Shown here in pieces: positions 32,182-40,754 of a DNA stretch of 64,000 nt. Position 1 is the first letter of the stretch. The number at the start of each line of letters is the position of its first letter. The stretch is from DATBGS01 sp036557885 (lineage in GTDB: Bacteria > Chloroflexota > Ktedonobacteria > Ktedonobacterales > DATBGS01). The translations under genes and the position numbers were made by a program. The stretch spans positions 62,001-126,000 of the forward strand of contig DATBGS010000090.1 of assembly GCA_036557885.1 (NCBI GenBank). Direction: 5' to 3'. A model generated the notes under the pieces. That model saw only the letters and a list, made by a program, of their open reading frames with translations. It had not been told where the DNA came from and did no database searches.

Positions 32182-33321
32182 CTACCACTTCCTCCCTAGT
32201 GGCTCGGTATTGCCTCCTGCCTGCGGATACCTGGCAGCAGAGCCGTCGGCTGAGACAAGTCTTTTACCGTTGAGGACACGAATGATAGGCGCTAAAATCG
32301 TACCACCATGCACAGGATAGCGGAAAGGTTGCTGGTGGCTCGCGCCTTCTTCGAGCGCCTGCGTAAGGCGCTGCGCCTCCTGGTTTTCCTTGATCAGGAA
32401 GTTCTCCACTTCTGCGGCATGGTTTAAGCGCGGAAGAAGCTGTGTCAGTTGTTGCTCGGCCTGGTTCCCCCGGCGCATCCGATTGAGCAAATTATTCAGC
32501 GAGCCAGCTACTTCCCAGAGGACATTTTCTTGCGTCAGCGGAACACGCGCGTCAAGATCACCATTCGCCACGCGCCGTTGGGTTTCGATGATTTGCTGAA
32601 TGCTCGCATCCAGCGCGCGTTTTTGCTCAGCAACGGCGTGTTCCTGTTTGAGCAGGGCTTTTTGCAGTTTCCCAATTTCTTCCGCGCGATCCGCGCGCGC
32701 AATGGCCTGGCGCATGGTGCGCACCAGCAGATAAGCGATAATGGCAATGCTAATTTCAACAGAAGCACCACGCGAAATCACGTTCGTGATATGCGATGTC
32801 ACCGCGTCCTCGTGTGGAAAGGTATACAGCACTCCTGCGGTGACGAGCAGATTGCCTGCTGCGGTCAGAAAGACTCCCCAGGCTGGGAGCAGCGAGGCAG
32901 CAAAGAGCAGTGAGATCGCCAGGGTATCGAAGAGTTGGACATTGGTGAGCAAGACCTTGCCAGGGCCAAGGATAGAATAACTATTGCCGACGGTGTTGCC
33001 CAGGATAAGCACCACGCCAACCAGACTGGTCAGCCCGCGCCGATTCAGTTGAACCAGGCCGGTACAGACAACGAACAGGCCCACCGAAATAATGAGCAGA
33101 AATGGGCGCCGCGCAAGGGCGAATTGCAGCAGGCCCGAAGGGAGCAAAATAAGCAGCGAGATGCTGATCGTCAAAAGCAGCAGGATGCTGGCAATGCGCC
33201 CGCGTCTTGCCAAATCTTTTGCTTGCAAGCTGGCCTCTGGAGGAGGTTGTTTGGGAGCGCTGCGAGTATACCACCAGGCCAGGAAACGCGCTGGGTTACT
33301 CTGTAAGACTTCTTCTTGCAT
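32182..33321 (-). CDS. Membrane protein with HAMP-like domain and coiled coil, sensor-like
   Basis: 379 residues. Five or six membrane helices lie at ~43-195. A coiled coil (EEIGKLQKALLKQEHAVAEQKRALDAS) precedes a HAMP-like segment (RRVANGDLDARVPLTQENVLWEVAGSLNNLLNR, ~253-285). The final ~80 residues have no kinase or cyclase domain. So it is a truncated sensor architecture: membrane, coiled coil and HAMP, without output. ATG at 33321 follows AAGGAG 7 bp upstream. Function unknown. Confidence 0.75.
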   Translation of the reverse strand: MQEEVLQSNPARFLAWWYTRSAPKQPPPEASLQAKDLARRGRIASILLLLTISISLLILLPSGLLQFALARRPFLLIISVGLFVVCTGLVQLNRRGLTSLVGVVLILGNTVGNSYSILGPGKVLLTNVQLFDTLAISLLFAASLLPAWGVFLTAAGNLLVTAGVLYTFPHEDAVTSHITNVISRGASVEISIAIIAYLLVRTMRQAIARADRAEEIGKLQKALLKQEHAVAEQKRALDASIQQIIETQRRVANGDLDARVPLTQENVLWEVAGSLNNLLNRMRRGNQAEQQLTQLLPRLNHAAEVENFLIKENQEAQRLTQALEEGASHQQPFRYPVHGGTILAPIIRVLNGKRLVSADGSAARYPQAGGNTEPLGRKW

Positions 33322-33628
33322 CAAAGTTCTCCTTGCCTACGGCAATCAGGATAAAATGGTGCTCTCACCCTGCTCTCGATGCGATACTGAGCGGCGTCTG
33401 GCTTTTACTTCTTTGAGGAGATTGCCAGCACCCCTGAACAGTTGCAAGGATACCACAGTGATCTTGTTCTACACAAGAAAGATGGGAAAAAAGGGTAAGC
33501 AATTGTGCTGAGCTAAAACCTTGCCTGGAGAGGGTGTCTACTCTCCCTGGCACGCTTGTTCCTCTGGACAGCAGCCTGTCCAGGCCGTATCATTTTTCTG
33601 TAAATTAATATAGGAACAGGCGGAGTAC
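33322..33628. other. Intergenic region with a small inverted repeat
   Basis: About 300 bp between divergent genes. An 8-bp inverted repeat CTGGACAG/CTGTCCAG (33564-33583, 4-nt loop) and an AT-rich stretch TAAATTAATATAGG at 33601-33614 lie just before the aldolase gene. No gene is seen. Confidence 0.5.
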
Positions 33629-34339
33629 ATGCTACCTTTCTCGACGGAGAGCCTGGAACTGCGAAGAAAACTGGCCTATGCCTGTCGTATCCTGGCCGCC
33701 AACGGCCAGAATGATACAGTCTATGGACATGTGAGCCATCGGCAGGCTGGGGAAGAGGGGTTTTGGATGAAGCCCGCCGCGCTGGGCCTCGATGAAATCA
33801 TACCTGATACGCTCATTCGGCTGGACCTGGATGGCACGCTGCTTGAGGGGGAATTGCCCCGGCACGTCGAATATCCTATTCATGCCGAGATTTTTCGAGC
33901 CAGGCCAGAAGTGACCTGCGTCATTCACACACATCCGCTCTCTTCCATTGCTTTCGCTGCGACCAACCAGCCGCTCCGGGCAGTGTCGCATGAGGGCGCG
34001 CAGTTTACGCCCCCTGATGTGCCGCGTTTTACCCAAACCTCCGATCTGATTGTGAGCCGCGAGCTTGGCGAGGCGGTGGCAGCTACCCTGGGCACAGCGC
34101 TGGCATGCTACCTCAGAAATCACGGCATAGTTGTGGCGGCGGCTACTATTGAGGAAGCAGTAGTGGCGGCAATCAACCTGGAGCGTGCCAGCCAGGTGCA
34201 GCTTCTGGCAGTTTCAGCATATCACTCCTTTCATTGGACCGCTGACGAAGAGAGCCTAAGGAAACGGGCAAGGATTTATACCCCCCAGGCGATGCAGAAC
34301 GTCTGGAACTATTACTGCCGACGTATCGGTCCTCTCTAA
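33629..34339 (+). CDS. Class II aldolase/adducin-family protein
   Basis: 236 residues. GHVSHR, PRHVEYPIHAEIFRARPEVTCVIHTHPLS with two metal-binding His in HTH, and LRNHGIVVAA with a third His are the aldolase_II pattern. RxxxH lactate/sugar-phosphate aldolase substrates differ; the sugar or hydroxy-acid is not evident. It is the first gene of the catabolic island and may feed a carbon side chain. Start ATG at 33629 follows AGGAACAGGCGGAG. Confidence 0.84.
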   Translation: MLPFSTESLELRRKLAYACRILAANGQNDTVYGHVSHRQAGEEGFWMKPAALGLDEIIPDTLIRLDLDGTLLEGELPRHVEYPIHAEIFRARPEVTCVIHTHPLSSIAFAATNQPLRAVSHEGAQFTPPDVPRFTQTSDLIVSRELGEAVAATLGTALACYLRNHGIVVAAATIEEAVVAAINLERASQVQLLAVSAYHSFHWTADEESLRKRARIYTPQAMQNVWNYYCRRIGPL

Positions 34340-34375
34340 ACGGAGCGTGCCTTTTCAACTGATGGAGAGCATGCG

Positions 34376-34432
34376 ATGAAGTTAGCGTTATTTAACGGCA
34401 ATCGGCTGGGTGTGGTGACTGGAGAGCGCTGA
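34376..34432 (+). pseudogene. Relic: truncated FAH-family N-terminus
   Basis: 18 codons, MKLALFNGNRLGVVTGER, then TGA. This matches the start of FAH-family hydrolases, such as the intact MRLATYRTDGGPRLGVVRDE at 42002. GGAG at 34364-34367, 8 bp ahead, is still a good ribosome site. The rest of the gene is missing; M24 starts 75 bp later. Confidence 0.55.
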
Positions 34433-34507
34433 ACCTGCGCTGTGGAGGAAATTGAGAGATGGGCAGCAGTCCTATGTGAGCGTGCCAAGAGCGAAAGGGG
34501 AAAGAAG

Positions 34508-35749
34508 ATGACGGGAGCCTATCAGCCCGAAGTGCCCCGCTTCTCGCTGGATGAGCGAGAACAGCGCTGGGGGCGCGTGCGTCAGTTGATGGCGCGTGAC
34601 CGGCTGGATGTCATTGTCGTGCCGCGATTTGCTGGTCCCTGGGATGGCGGGAACGCCAATGCCCGCTATCTGAGCGGTCTGGGTGGCAATGGGGCTGGCG
34701 GGACGATCATTTTCCCACTGGCTGAGGAGGTGACGGCCATCGTTGGTCCGGTGCCCGCGCGCGAGTATTGGCTGGCGTTTCAAGATTGGGTCACGGATAT
34801 TCGCTTTGCGGGCCGCAATCTGGCGTTGGAGGCGGGCGGGTCGGGCAGCAGCGGCTTTCGCGCCGGGAGTGGGGTAGTGGAGCGGCTGCGGGAACTGAAA
34901 CTGGAGCGGGGCCGCATTGGTCTTGCTGGTCTAAGCGGTTCGCCGCGTCTGCCGGATGGCATTGTGCCGCATGGCCTCTATGTTGGCTTGCAGGAGGCAT
35001 TCCCACAGGCCGAACTGGTAGATGCTACCGGGCTATTGGATGAGGCCAGGGTTGTGAAAAGCGCGGAGGAGTTGGCGTTCATGGAGCGTGCCCTGGCGCT
35101 GGCCGAAGACGCGATAGACACGCTGATCAAAGAGGCACGTCCCGGCGTCCCAGAAGCGACGGTGTATATGCGTATGCTCTCCAGCATGGTTGAGCATGGA
35201 GGCGAAATTCCCACTCTGCTGCTCTGGTCTGCCGGATGGCCGCAGCCCTATCGCACGTATATGCTGCCCAGCCAGAAGCCACTGCAAGCTGGCGATGTGA
35301 TTAACGCCGAGATTGACGGCAATTATGGCGGCTATCGGGCGCAGTTCACGATCACCGCGACGCTGGGGCATACCAGGCCAGAGTATCAGGACATGTTTCG
35401 CGTTCAGCAGGAGGCGTTGCAGGCGTGTTACGCGCATCTGCGCCCCGGCATCCGCATGGGCGAATTGCTGCCGATCTGCGAGGCAGCAGCCAAAGGCACG
35501 CCCTACACCTGTCGGTTGATTATGCACAGCCGGGGGTTGGGCGATGACGCGCCCGTGATCGTGTTTGGCGCGCGTGACCCAAAGATTCTGAACTGGCCGA
35601 TTGAAGAAAACCACAGCTTTATCATCAAACCTGTGGTCTGGAAGGGCGAATGGGAGCAGTTTGTGTGTTGGGGCGATCAGGTTGTCGTAACGGCACATGG
35701 CCCGCGCAGATTGGGCAAGCGCCCGCCCGCGCTGCTCGAAATCCTCTAG
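34508..35749 (+). CDS. M24-family peptidase/creatinase-like hydrolase
   Basis: 413 residues. An N-terminal creatinase-like domain (~25-165) precedes a pita-bread fold. EEARVVKSAEELAFMERA is the domain junction, INAEIDGNYGGYRAQFTIT replaces the usual metal-binding Asp-rich motif, and LIMHSRGLGDD and NHSFIIKPVV replace the others; several metal ligands look absent, as in creatinase. So it is likely a metal-free C-N hydrolase of the creatinase/ectoine-hydrolase kind. AAAGGGG before ATG at 34508 sets the start. Confidence 0.78.
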   Translation: MTGAYQPEVPRFSLDEREQRWGRVRQLMARDRLDVIVVPRFAGPWDGGNANARYLSGLGGNGAGGTIIFPLAEEVTAIVGPVPAREYWLAFQDWVTDIRFAGRNLALEAGGSGSSGFRAGSGVVERLRELKLERGRIGLAGLSGSPRLPDGIVPHGLYVGLQEAFPQAELVDATGLLDEARVVKSAEELAFMERALALAEDAIDTLIKEARPGVPEATVYMRMLSSMVEHGGEIPTLLLWSAGWPQPYRTYMLPSQKPLQAGDVINAEIDGNYGGYRAQFTITATLGHTRPEYQDMFRVQQEALQACYAHLRPGIRMGELLPICEAAAKGTPYTCRLIMHSRGLGDDAPVIVFGARDPKILNWPIEENHSFIIKPVVWKGEWEQFVCWGDQVVVTAHGPRRLGKRPPALLEIL

Positions 35750-35825
35750 CCAGCCACGCACTCTACTTAAACGGGTAGCATTCGAGGCTGTCCCTGAGCC
35801 AGCATCGTCATCAGCCGGAAATATT

Positions 35826-35872
35826 TTGACAATAGAGCATCCAAATGGTAGTCTAGTATCATTATTCAAGAC
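35826..35872 (+). promoter_or_regulatory. Promoter and shared operator of the IclR gene
   Basis: TTGACA at 35826-35831 and TAGTCT at 35849-35854, 17 bp apart. The 28 bp at 35845-35872 match the MFS promoter at 21 positions, including an identical CAAGAC, with the same distance from -35. Confidence 0.7.
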
Positions 35873-35906
35873 ATGTTTCCTAGATAGTGGGGATGAAGAG
35901 CGGGCT

Positions 35907-36710
35907 ATGCGACAAAATGTCATCCGCAAGACAGATGGCACTGTTCCATCTGGGCGCAACGCCACTGCTGACCGGGCTATAGATGTCCTGTTGCTTTTTA
36001 CCGAGCAGCAGCCTGTCCTGACGGCTGAAGAGGTTTCCGAACGGCTGGGCATGTCGCGCAGCACGACCTATCGCTATCTGCAAAGCCTGCGCTCTTCTGG
36101 CCTGGTCGAGGACGATACGAGCAGCGGCGGCTTCCGCCTGGGGCCAGAAATCTTACGCCTGGCGCGGGTTGCCCGTCAGGGTTTGGGTCTGCCAGAACTG
36201 GCCCTGCCCATCATGCAGGAACTCTCAAAGCAAACGAGCGAATCTGTGATCTTGACGCGGCGCGCGGGCCAACAGGTCATCTGCATCGAGCGCGTTGAAA
36301 GCGTCCATCGCGTCCGGCTCTCTTACGAGCGGGGGCAGGTGCTGCCGCTGCACGCGGGAGCCTCGGCCAAGGTCTTGTTGGCCTTTCTGCCCCAAGACGA
36401 GATTGAAGCTGTGCTGCGCATGGGGCCATTTCCACGTTACACTGCCCGGACCATGACTGATCCTGCAACCTTGCGGCAGCAGCTAGAGGCGATTCGCGCG
36501 CGCGGATACGCGATGAGCGAGGGCGAAGTAGACGACGGCGTGCGCGGTATTGCCGCCCCCATCTGGAAGACAAACGGGGAGATCGCAGCAGGCTTGAGCG
36601 TGGCCGGGCCAGCCTTTCGCCTGAATGAGCAGACGTTGCCCCAGGTCATTGAGGCAGTAAAACAGGCGGCCAGCAAGATCAGTGACCGCCTGCACGAGCA
36701 TGAGCAATAA
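35907..36710 (+). CDS. IclR-family transcriptional regulator
   Basis: 267 residues. An N-terminal wHTH (~20-80: ERLGMSRSTTYRYLQSLRSSGLVEDD) precedes an effector domain (~100-260) with QVICIERVES, PLHAGASAKVLLAF, and GYAMSEGEVDDGVRGIAAPIW signature. IclR members control aromatic acid and sugar catabolism; the ligand here is probably an aromatic or acid of the island. ATG at 35907 was chosen over the long upstream frame. It probably acts on its own promoter and that of the MFS operon. Confidence 0.9.
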   Translation: MRQNVIRKTDGTVPSGRNATADRAIDVLLLFTEQQPVLTAEEVSERLGMSRSTTYRYLQSLRSSGLVEDDTSSGGFRLGPEILRLARVARQGLGLPELALPIMQELSKQTSESVILTRRAGQQVICIERVESVHRVRLSYERGQVLPLHAGASAKVLLAFLPQDEIEAVLRMGPFPRYTARTMTDPATLRQQLEAIRARGYAMSEGEVDDGVRGIAAPIWKTNGEIAAGLSVAGPAFRLNEQTLPQVIEAVKQAASKISDRLHEHEQ

Positions 36711-36719
36711 CGGGCCAAA

Positions 36720-37835
36720 CTACAGCGGCGGATTGACCATCACAAAACGTGGATTGCCTATTCTCTCCCAGATGGTTTCAGCAGCCTGATTGACATCGGC
36801 CAGCGCAAACCGATGGGTGATGAGCGCGGAAACATCCAGGCGGCGCGCCTGGAGCAGCTGGATAAGTTCGCGCGCGTCGCGCCGCACGTAGCCGTTCGAG
36901 CCTCTGATCTGATAGCCTTGCTGCATAATGCGCGTGTAGGGCAAAGCCAGTTCGTTATGGTTGCCGCCCGCCAGTGTGATTTTGCCGCCCTTTCTCATCG
37001 CCAGCATGGACTGCACCGTCACCTCTGGCGCCGCCGGTAGCACGTCAACGACGGCATCCGCGCCTTTGCCATCAGTCAGGGCGCGAATCTGCTCCGTCAA
37101 AAGCTGGCGCTCGCGCCAGTCGTCGGGCAGATCGTCCATAGCCACTATCTTCACCAGGTCCGGCTCCAAAGCCTGTATCTGCTCCAGTGTTTCGCGTCTG
37201 CGGGAGACAGCGATGATGCTGGTAAACCCAAATAAGGGCGCGCACTTGACCAGGGCTGCCCCCACGCCGCCGGTGGCGCCGTTGACGACGAGCGTTTCCC
37301 CATGATTGGGCTGGGTCAGCCGAATGGCTCGGAAGGCCACCGCCAGGCTGTGTATCCGCGCGCCCACCTCAAAGGGGATAGTCTCCGGCAGCGGGTCAAG
37401 CTCCCACTCAGGCACCTTGACATACTGCGCCAGGCCGCCGTTGTGGTACTGCTGATAGAGTGGCATGCCTTGCTCGCTATAGACCGCGCCACCAATCAGC
37501 GACGCAATGGGGCACATCGGCTCCAGGTCGGTGCGGCAGTAGTAGCAATTACGGCAGGTAAGGACGGGATGCACCCGGACTCGCTCCCCTTCTTTCACCG
37601 AAGTAACACCCTCGCCCACTTGCGCCACAACTCCGGCCATTTCATAGCCCAGAATGGTAGGTAGAACCCGCATCCTGCCGCGATTTCGCCAGAGCGACAG
37701 CACTCCTCTTGTCAGGCCGGTGGATTTCACCTGGACCAGCACTTCTCCAGCCTGAACCTGGGGGATGGGGACTTCCTCAAGGCGAAACGTCTGCTCACCA
37801 GCGTGGACTCTGGCAGCTCTCATGGTACCTGGCAT
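36720..37835 (-). CDS. MDR-family alcohol dehydrogenase-like reductase, catalytic zinc site lost
   Basis: 371 residues. GroES-like domain with TILGYEMAGVVAQVGEGV, a structural zinc set C94, C97, C100, C108, and the NAD(P) fold GATGGVGAALVK. Where zinc enzymes have Cys (CGVC) and GHE, this protein has T39 and Y64 (STGLTRG, GYEMAG), so the catalytic zinc is probably absent and only the structural one kept. It is likely a quinone-oxidoreductase-like or unusual reductase. AGGAG is 8 bp before the ATG at 37835. Divergent from the MFS operon. Confidence 0.82.
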   Translation of the reverse strand: MPGTMRAARVHAGEQTFRLEEVPIPQVQAGEVLVQVKSTGLTRGVLSLWRNRGRMRVLPTILGYEMAGVVAQVGEGVTSVKEGERVRVHPVLTCRNCYYCRTDLEPMCPIASLIGGAVYSEQGMPLYQQYHNGGLAQYVKVPEWELDPLPETIPFEVGARIHSLAVAFRAIRLTQPNHGETLVVNGATGGVGAALVKCAPLFGFTSIIAVSRRRETLEQIQALEPDLVKIVAMDDLPDDWRERQLLTEQIRALTDGKGADAVVDVLPAAPEVTVQSMLAMRKGGKITLAGGNHNELALPYTRIMQQGYQIRGSNGYVRRDARELIQLLQARRLDVSALITHRFALADVNQAAETIWERIGNPRFVMVNPPL

Positions 37836-38238
37836 GGTGTTCTCTCCTCTCAGATAATGCGCGTTGCCAGCGCGTTCAATCTCTCTTGTTGACGCTCAGT
37901 ATAGAACATGTTATGTTTTTGCGCGGCAGACACTCTTGATGATGTGCTGCTGGCAAAACGGAACCCTTGACAAATGCTTCAACAGATGGTATTGTTGTCC
38001 TATTAATCAAGACGCATGTCCCGATTGATAGGATTTGAGCACATCTGATGAGCATGCAGGGACGCTCACGGATGTCTGATGGTTTGGTGTGCTGGTGGGG
38101 CATACAAAGGGTGAGTACCTGGCATGAAGCGTAGATCAACCAAAGGGGGCAGTGACCCAGCAGAGATCGCCAGAGCGTTGCAAAACTACCTGGAGTGTAG
38201 GTAAGAACTACCTCACGAGACGAAAGGAGACTCTAAGG
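37836..38238. other. Divergent promoter region of MDR and MFS genes
   Basis: About 400 bp. On the left, TATACT (minus, near 37895-37900) may serve the MDR gene. On the right is the MFS promoter. The remaining ~200 bp up to the MFS start show no gene. Confidence 0.6.
37967..38032 (+). promoter_or_regulatory. MFS operon promoter with IclR-type operator
   Basis: TTGACA at 37967-37972 and TATTGT at 37990-37995, 17 bp apart. From 37986 it matches the IclR promoter block. An inverted repeat CCTATTAATC (37999-38008) and GATTGATAGG (38023-38032), 14 bp apart with one mismatch, lies over and after the start site. Confidence 0.7.
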
Positions 38239-39549
38239 ATGGCCGATTCCGCTCTCTCCAATGATGCTGGCATTCCTTCCAATGTTCTTGTGAGCGATGC
38301 CCCTGAGGCATTGCAGGCCCCAACCAAATCTGTTGGTGTCGTCTTTCAGGTCTTATTTTTGCTGGCAAACGTCGCCGTCTGGATGGCAAAGTTCCCCTTT
38401 ACTGGACTGATCTTACTCAACCAGATCATCGGCTTTGAGCCAGATGCCGTTGTTCAAAATACCGATCTCGCTATCATTGTCGGCGTTGGCTCCTTCTTCG
38501 GTCTGGTTGCTAACCCGATTGCCGGCGCGTTGAGCGACAGGACCACCGCCAGTTGGGGACGCCGCCGTCCCTGGCTTGTTGGAGGCGTGATTATCTCCTC
38601 CGCTATCCTCGTCTTGCTCGCGCAAGCAACGAGCTTTACGATGCTTCTGGTTGGGTGGACGCTCTATCAGATTGCCAACAATGTCGTGCTGGCTGCTGTG
38701 ATCGCGGTGGTCCCCGATCAGGTGCCACGCCGTCAGCGGGCCAGTATCTCCGCCTACATCGGCCTTGGATTCCCGCTGGGCCTGATTCTTGGCAGCACGC
38801 TGCTGGTCAAGAAGATTCTCCACTCGCAGATTCAGCCCTCCTACTATGTGATCGCTGCTATCTTTCTGGTGGTCATCGTGCTGTTAGCGGTAACACTGCC
38901 CGATAAGCAGCTTCCCAAGAGCGCCAAGCCCGCCTTCAACCTTGGCAGGTTCCTGAAGAGTTTCTGGATCAGTCCGGTGAAGTATCCCGACTTTGGCTGG
39001 GCCTGGATTACCCGTTTCTGCATTATCATTCCCTCGGCAGCGGTGACGGTGTTCCTGGTGGGCTACTTCCAATCGGCGCTGGGCGATAGCCATGATGCCG
39101 CCGAGACCCACTACACCACTTTTAGCACGATTTACGGCATCATCCTGATTGTGTGCGCCCTCTTGAGCGGCTTCATCTCTGATAGGATTCAGCGCCGCAA
39201 GGTGTTTGTGATGGCCGCAGGCTTTGTCGTGGCGATTTCGATGGTCCTGCTGGCCTTCTTCCATACCTGGGGGGCTGCCACAATTGCCGCCGCGCTTTTT
39301 GGCTTTGGGTTTGGCATCTATCTCGCGGTGGATTACGCGCTGCTCACTGAGGTTTTGCCTTCACAGAGCGACCGGGGCAAAGACATGGGTGTGTTCAACA
39401 TCGCTAACAGCTTGCCACAGGTGATTGTTCCCATCATCGCGGCGGTTTCCGTAATTGCCTCGCAAAGCTATACGATCCTCTTTGTGATTGTCGCTGTTGC
39501 CGGTGTTCTGAGCGGGGCGCTCATCAAGCCGATCAAGAGCGTGCGCTAA
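38239..39549 (+). CDS. MFS transporter (GPH/SLC45-like)
   Basis: 436 residues with 12 predicted helices. SDRTTASWGRRRPWLVGGV after helix 2-3 is the classic MFS loop motif of sugar/SLC45-like carriers; ADxxPRRQRASISAYIG and a second loop with SDRIQRRKVF follow. It probably imports the substrate of the island, but the substrate is unknown. AAGGAG sits ~10 bp before the ATG; the longer frame from 38152 has no such site. Confidence 0.87.
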   Translation: MADSALSNDAGIPSNVLVSDAPEALQAPTKSVGVVFQVLFLLANVAVWMAKFPFTGLILLNQIIGFEPDAVVQNTDLAIIVGVGSFFGLVANPIAGALSDRTTASWGRRRPWLVGGVIISSAILVLLAQATSFTMLLVGWTLYQIANNVVLAAVIAVVPDQVPRRQRASISAYIGLGFPLGLILGSTLLVKKILHSQIQPSYYVIAAIFLVVIVLLAVTLPDKQLPKSAKPAFNLGRFLKSFWISPVKYPDFGWAWITRFCIIIPSAAVTVFLVGYFQSALGDSHDAAETHYTTFSTIYGIILIVCALLSGFISDRIQRRKVFVMAAGFVVAISMVLLAFFHTWGAATIAAALFGFGFGIYLAVDYALLTEVLPSQSDRGKDMGVFNIANSLPQVIVPIIAAVSVIASQSYTILFVIVAVAGVLSGALIKPIKSVR

Positions 39550-39594
39550 GCCCAGAGGAGCTTTCTTGACGGAAAGGCTGGAAGGTAAGCACAC

Positions 39595-40665
39595 ATGAAA
39601 TACTACATCGTCATGCAGCAGGACTCCGTTTTGGTGATGGCTCACCAGCACGGACGGTGGCAGCTTGACATTCGCCTGGAAGGGCTGCCTGTCAACTGCA
39701 TCGCCACAGACCCACATATTCCTGAGCGGGTCTACTGCGGGACGTTTGGGAAAGGGCTGTGGCGCAGCAGCGACGCTGGCGAAACCTGGGAGCCGGTGGG
39801 CGAGGGTATTACGCATCCTGAGATTATGTCGGTGGCCGTCAGCCAGGCCGAGCGCGTTGGCAAGTATGGCGTCGTCTGGGCGGGAACCGAGCCGAGCGCG
39901 GTGTTCCGTTCCGAGGATGGCGGCAACACCTGGCAAGAGCGCCCGGCACTGCTTGATCTCCCGTCGAGGCCAACCTGGAGCTATCCTCCGCGCCCGCATA
40001 CGCACCATGTCCGCTGGATTCAGCCCGACCCGCTGGTGCCAGAGCGCCTCTTTGTTGCCATTGAGCAAGGCGGGGTCATGCGCAGCCTGGACAATGGCCT
40101 GACCTGGGAGGACCGCAAGCCGGGCGCGCAACTGGATGGGCACAGCATGAAAATGCACAAACTGGCTCCAGGTCGGCTGTATGAGGCGGCGGGCGGTGAA
40201 AAGCCGGAGTTTGTGGACGAGCCACTGGGACGCTACGTGGTGATGCAAAAAGGCGGCTATGCCGAGACACGCGACGGCGGAGCCACCTGGGAGACGCAAA
40301 CAGAAGGGTTCGGGCACCACTACCTCTGGTCGGTAGCGGTGGACCCCGGCAACGCCGATACGGTTCTCGTCTCGGCCTGTCGGGGACCGGAGCAAGCCCA
40401 CCGGCCACCAACGGCTGAGTCGTTCCTCTATCGCCGCACTGCTGGCACGCCCTGGCAGTTAGTCAGCGAAGGGCTGCCAGAAGCCAGAGGCTCGCTGGTC
40501 TATGATCTGGCGACCAATGAGGCGGAGCCGGGTGTCTTCTATGCGGCCACGAACCGGGGCGCCTTCCGCTCGGCAGATGCCGGGCAAAGCTGGGAGAAGC
40601 TTGCTCTTGCCTGGCCGGAACGCTATGCCAAGATGCACGTGCGTGGCACCGCCATTGTGCCGTAA
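39595..40665 (+). CDS. BNR/Asp-box beta-propeller protein
   Basis: 356 residues. Five Asp-box repeats: RSSDAGETW (~60), RSEDGGNTW, RSLDNGLTW, ETRDGGATW and RSADAGQSW, forming a sialidase/sortilin-like propeller. There is no signal peptide, so it is probably cytoplasmic, unlike most BNR glycosidases. No sialidase FRIP or catalytic set was seen. It is 45 bp after the MFS gene and probably part of that operon. Role unclear; possibly scaffold or binding protein. Confidence 0.76.
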   Translation: MKYYIVMQQDSVLVMAHQHGRWQLDIRLEGLPVNCIATDPHIPERVYCGTFGKGLWRSSDAGETWEPVGEGITHPEIMSVAVSQAERVGKYGVVWAGTEPSAVFRSEDGGNTWQERPALLDLPSRPTWSYPPRPHTHHVRWIQPDPLVPERLFVAIEQGGVMRSLDNGLTWEDRKPGAQLDGHSMKMHKLAPGRLYEAAGGEKPEFVDEPLGRYVVMQKGGYAETRDGGATWETQTEGFGHHYLWSVAVDPGNADTVLVSACRGPEQAHRPPTAESFLYRRTAGTPWQLVSEGLPEARGSLVYDLATNEAEPGVFYAATNRGAFRSADAGQSWEKLALAWPERYAKMHVRGTAIVP

Positions 40666-40685
40666 AAACCGCCTGACCGCTTTTC

Positions 40686-40722
40686 CTATGAGGAGTTCTC
40701 CAACCAGGAGAACTCCTCATAG
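40686..40722. terminator. Perfect 16-bp inverted repeat between BNR and flavoprotein genes
   Basis: Arms 40686-40701 and 40707-40722, perfect, with a 5-nt loop AACCA. No T-run. Similar in style to the hairpin at 2695-2746. It may protect or end the upstream transcript. Confidence 0.5.
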
Positions 40723-40754
40723 ACCGGCTGCCTTCACAGGAGCCACCTTGCGCT

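Noticed and set aside
39361..40401. 346-codon frame on the minus strand opposite the BNR gene
   Set aside because: Shadow of MFS and BNR genes; no motif.
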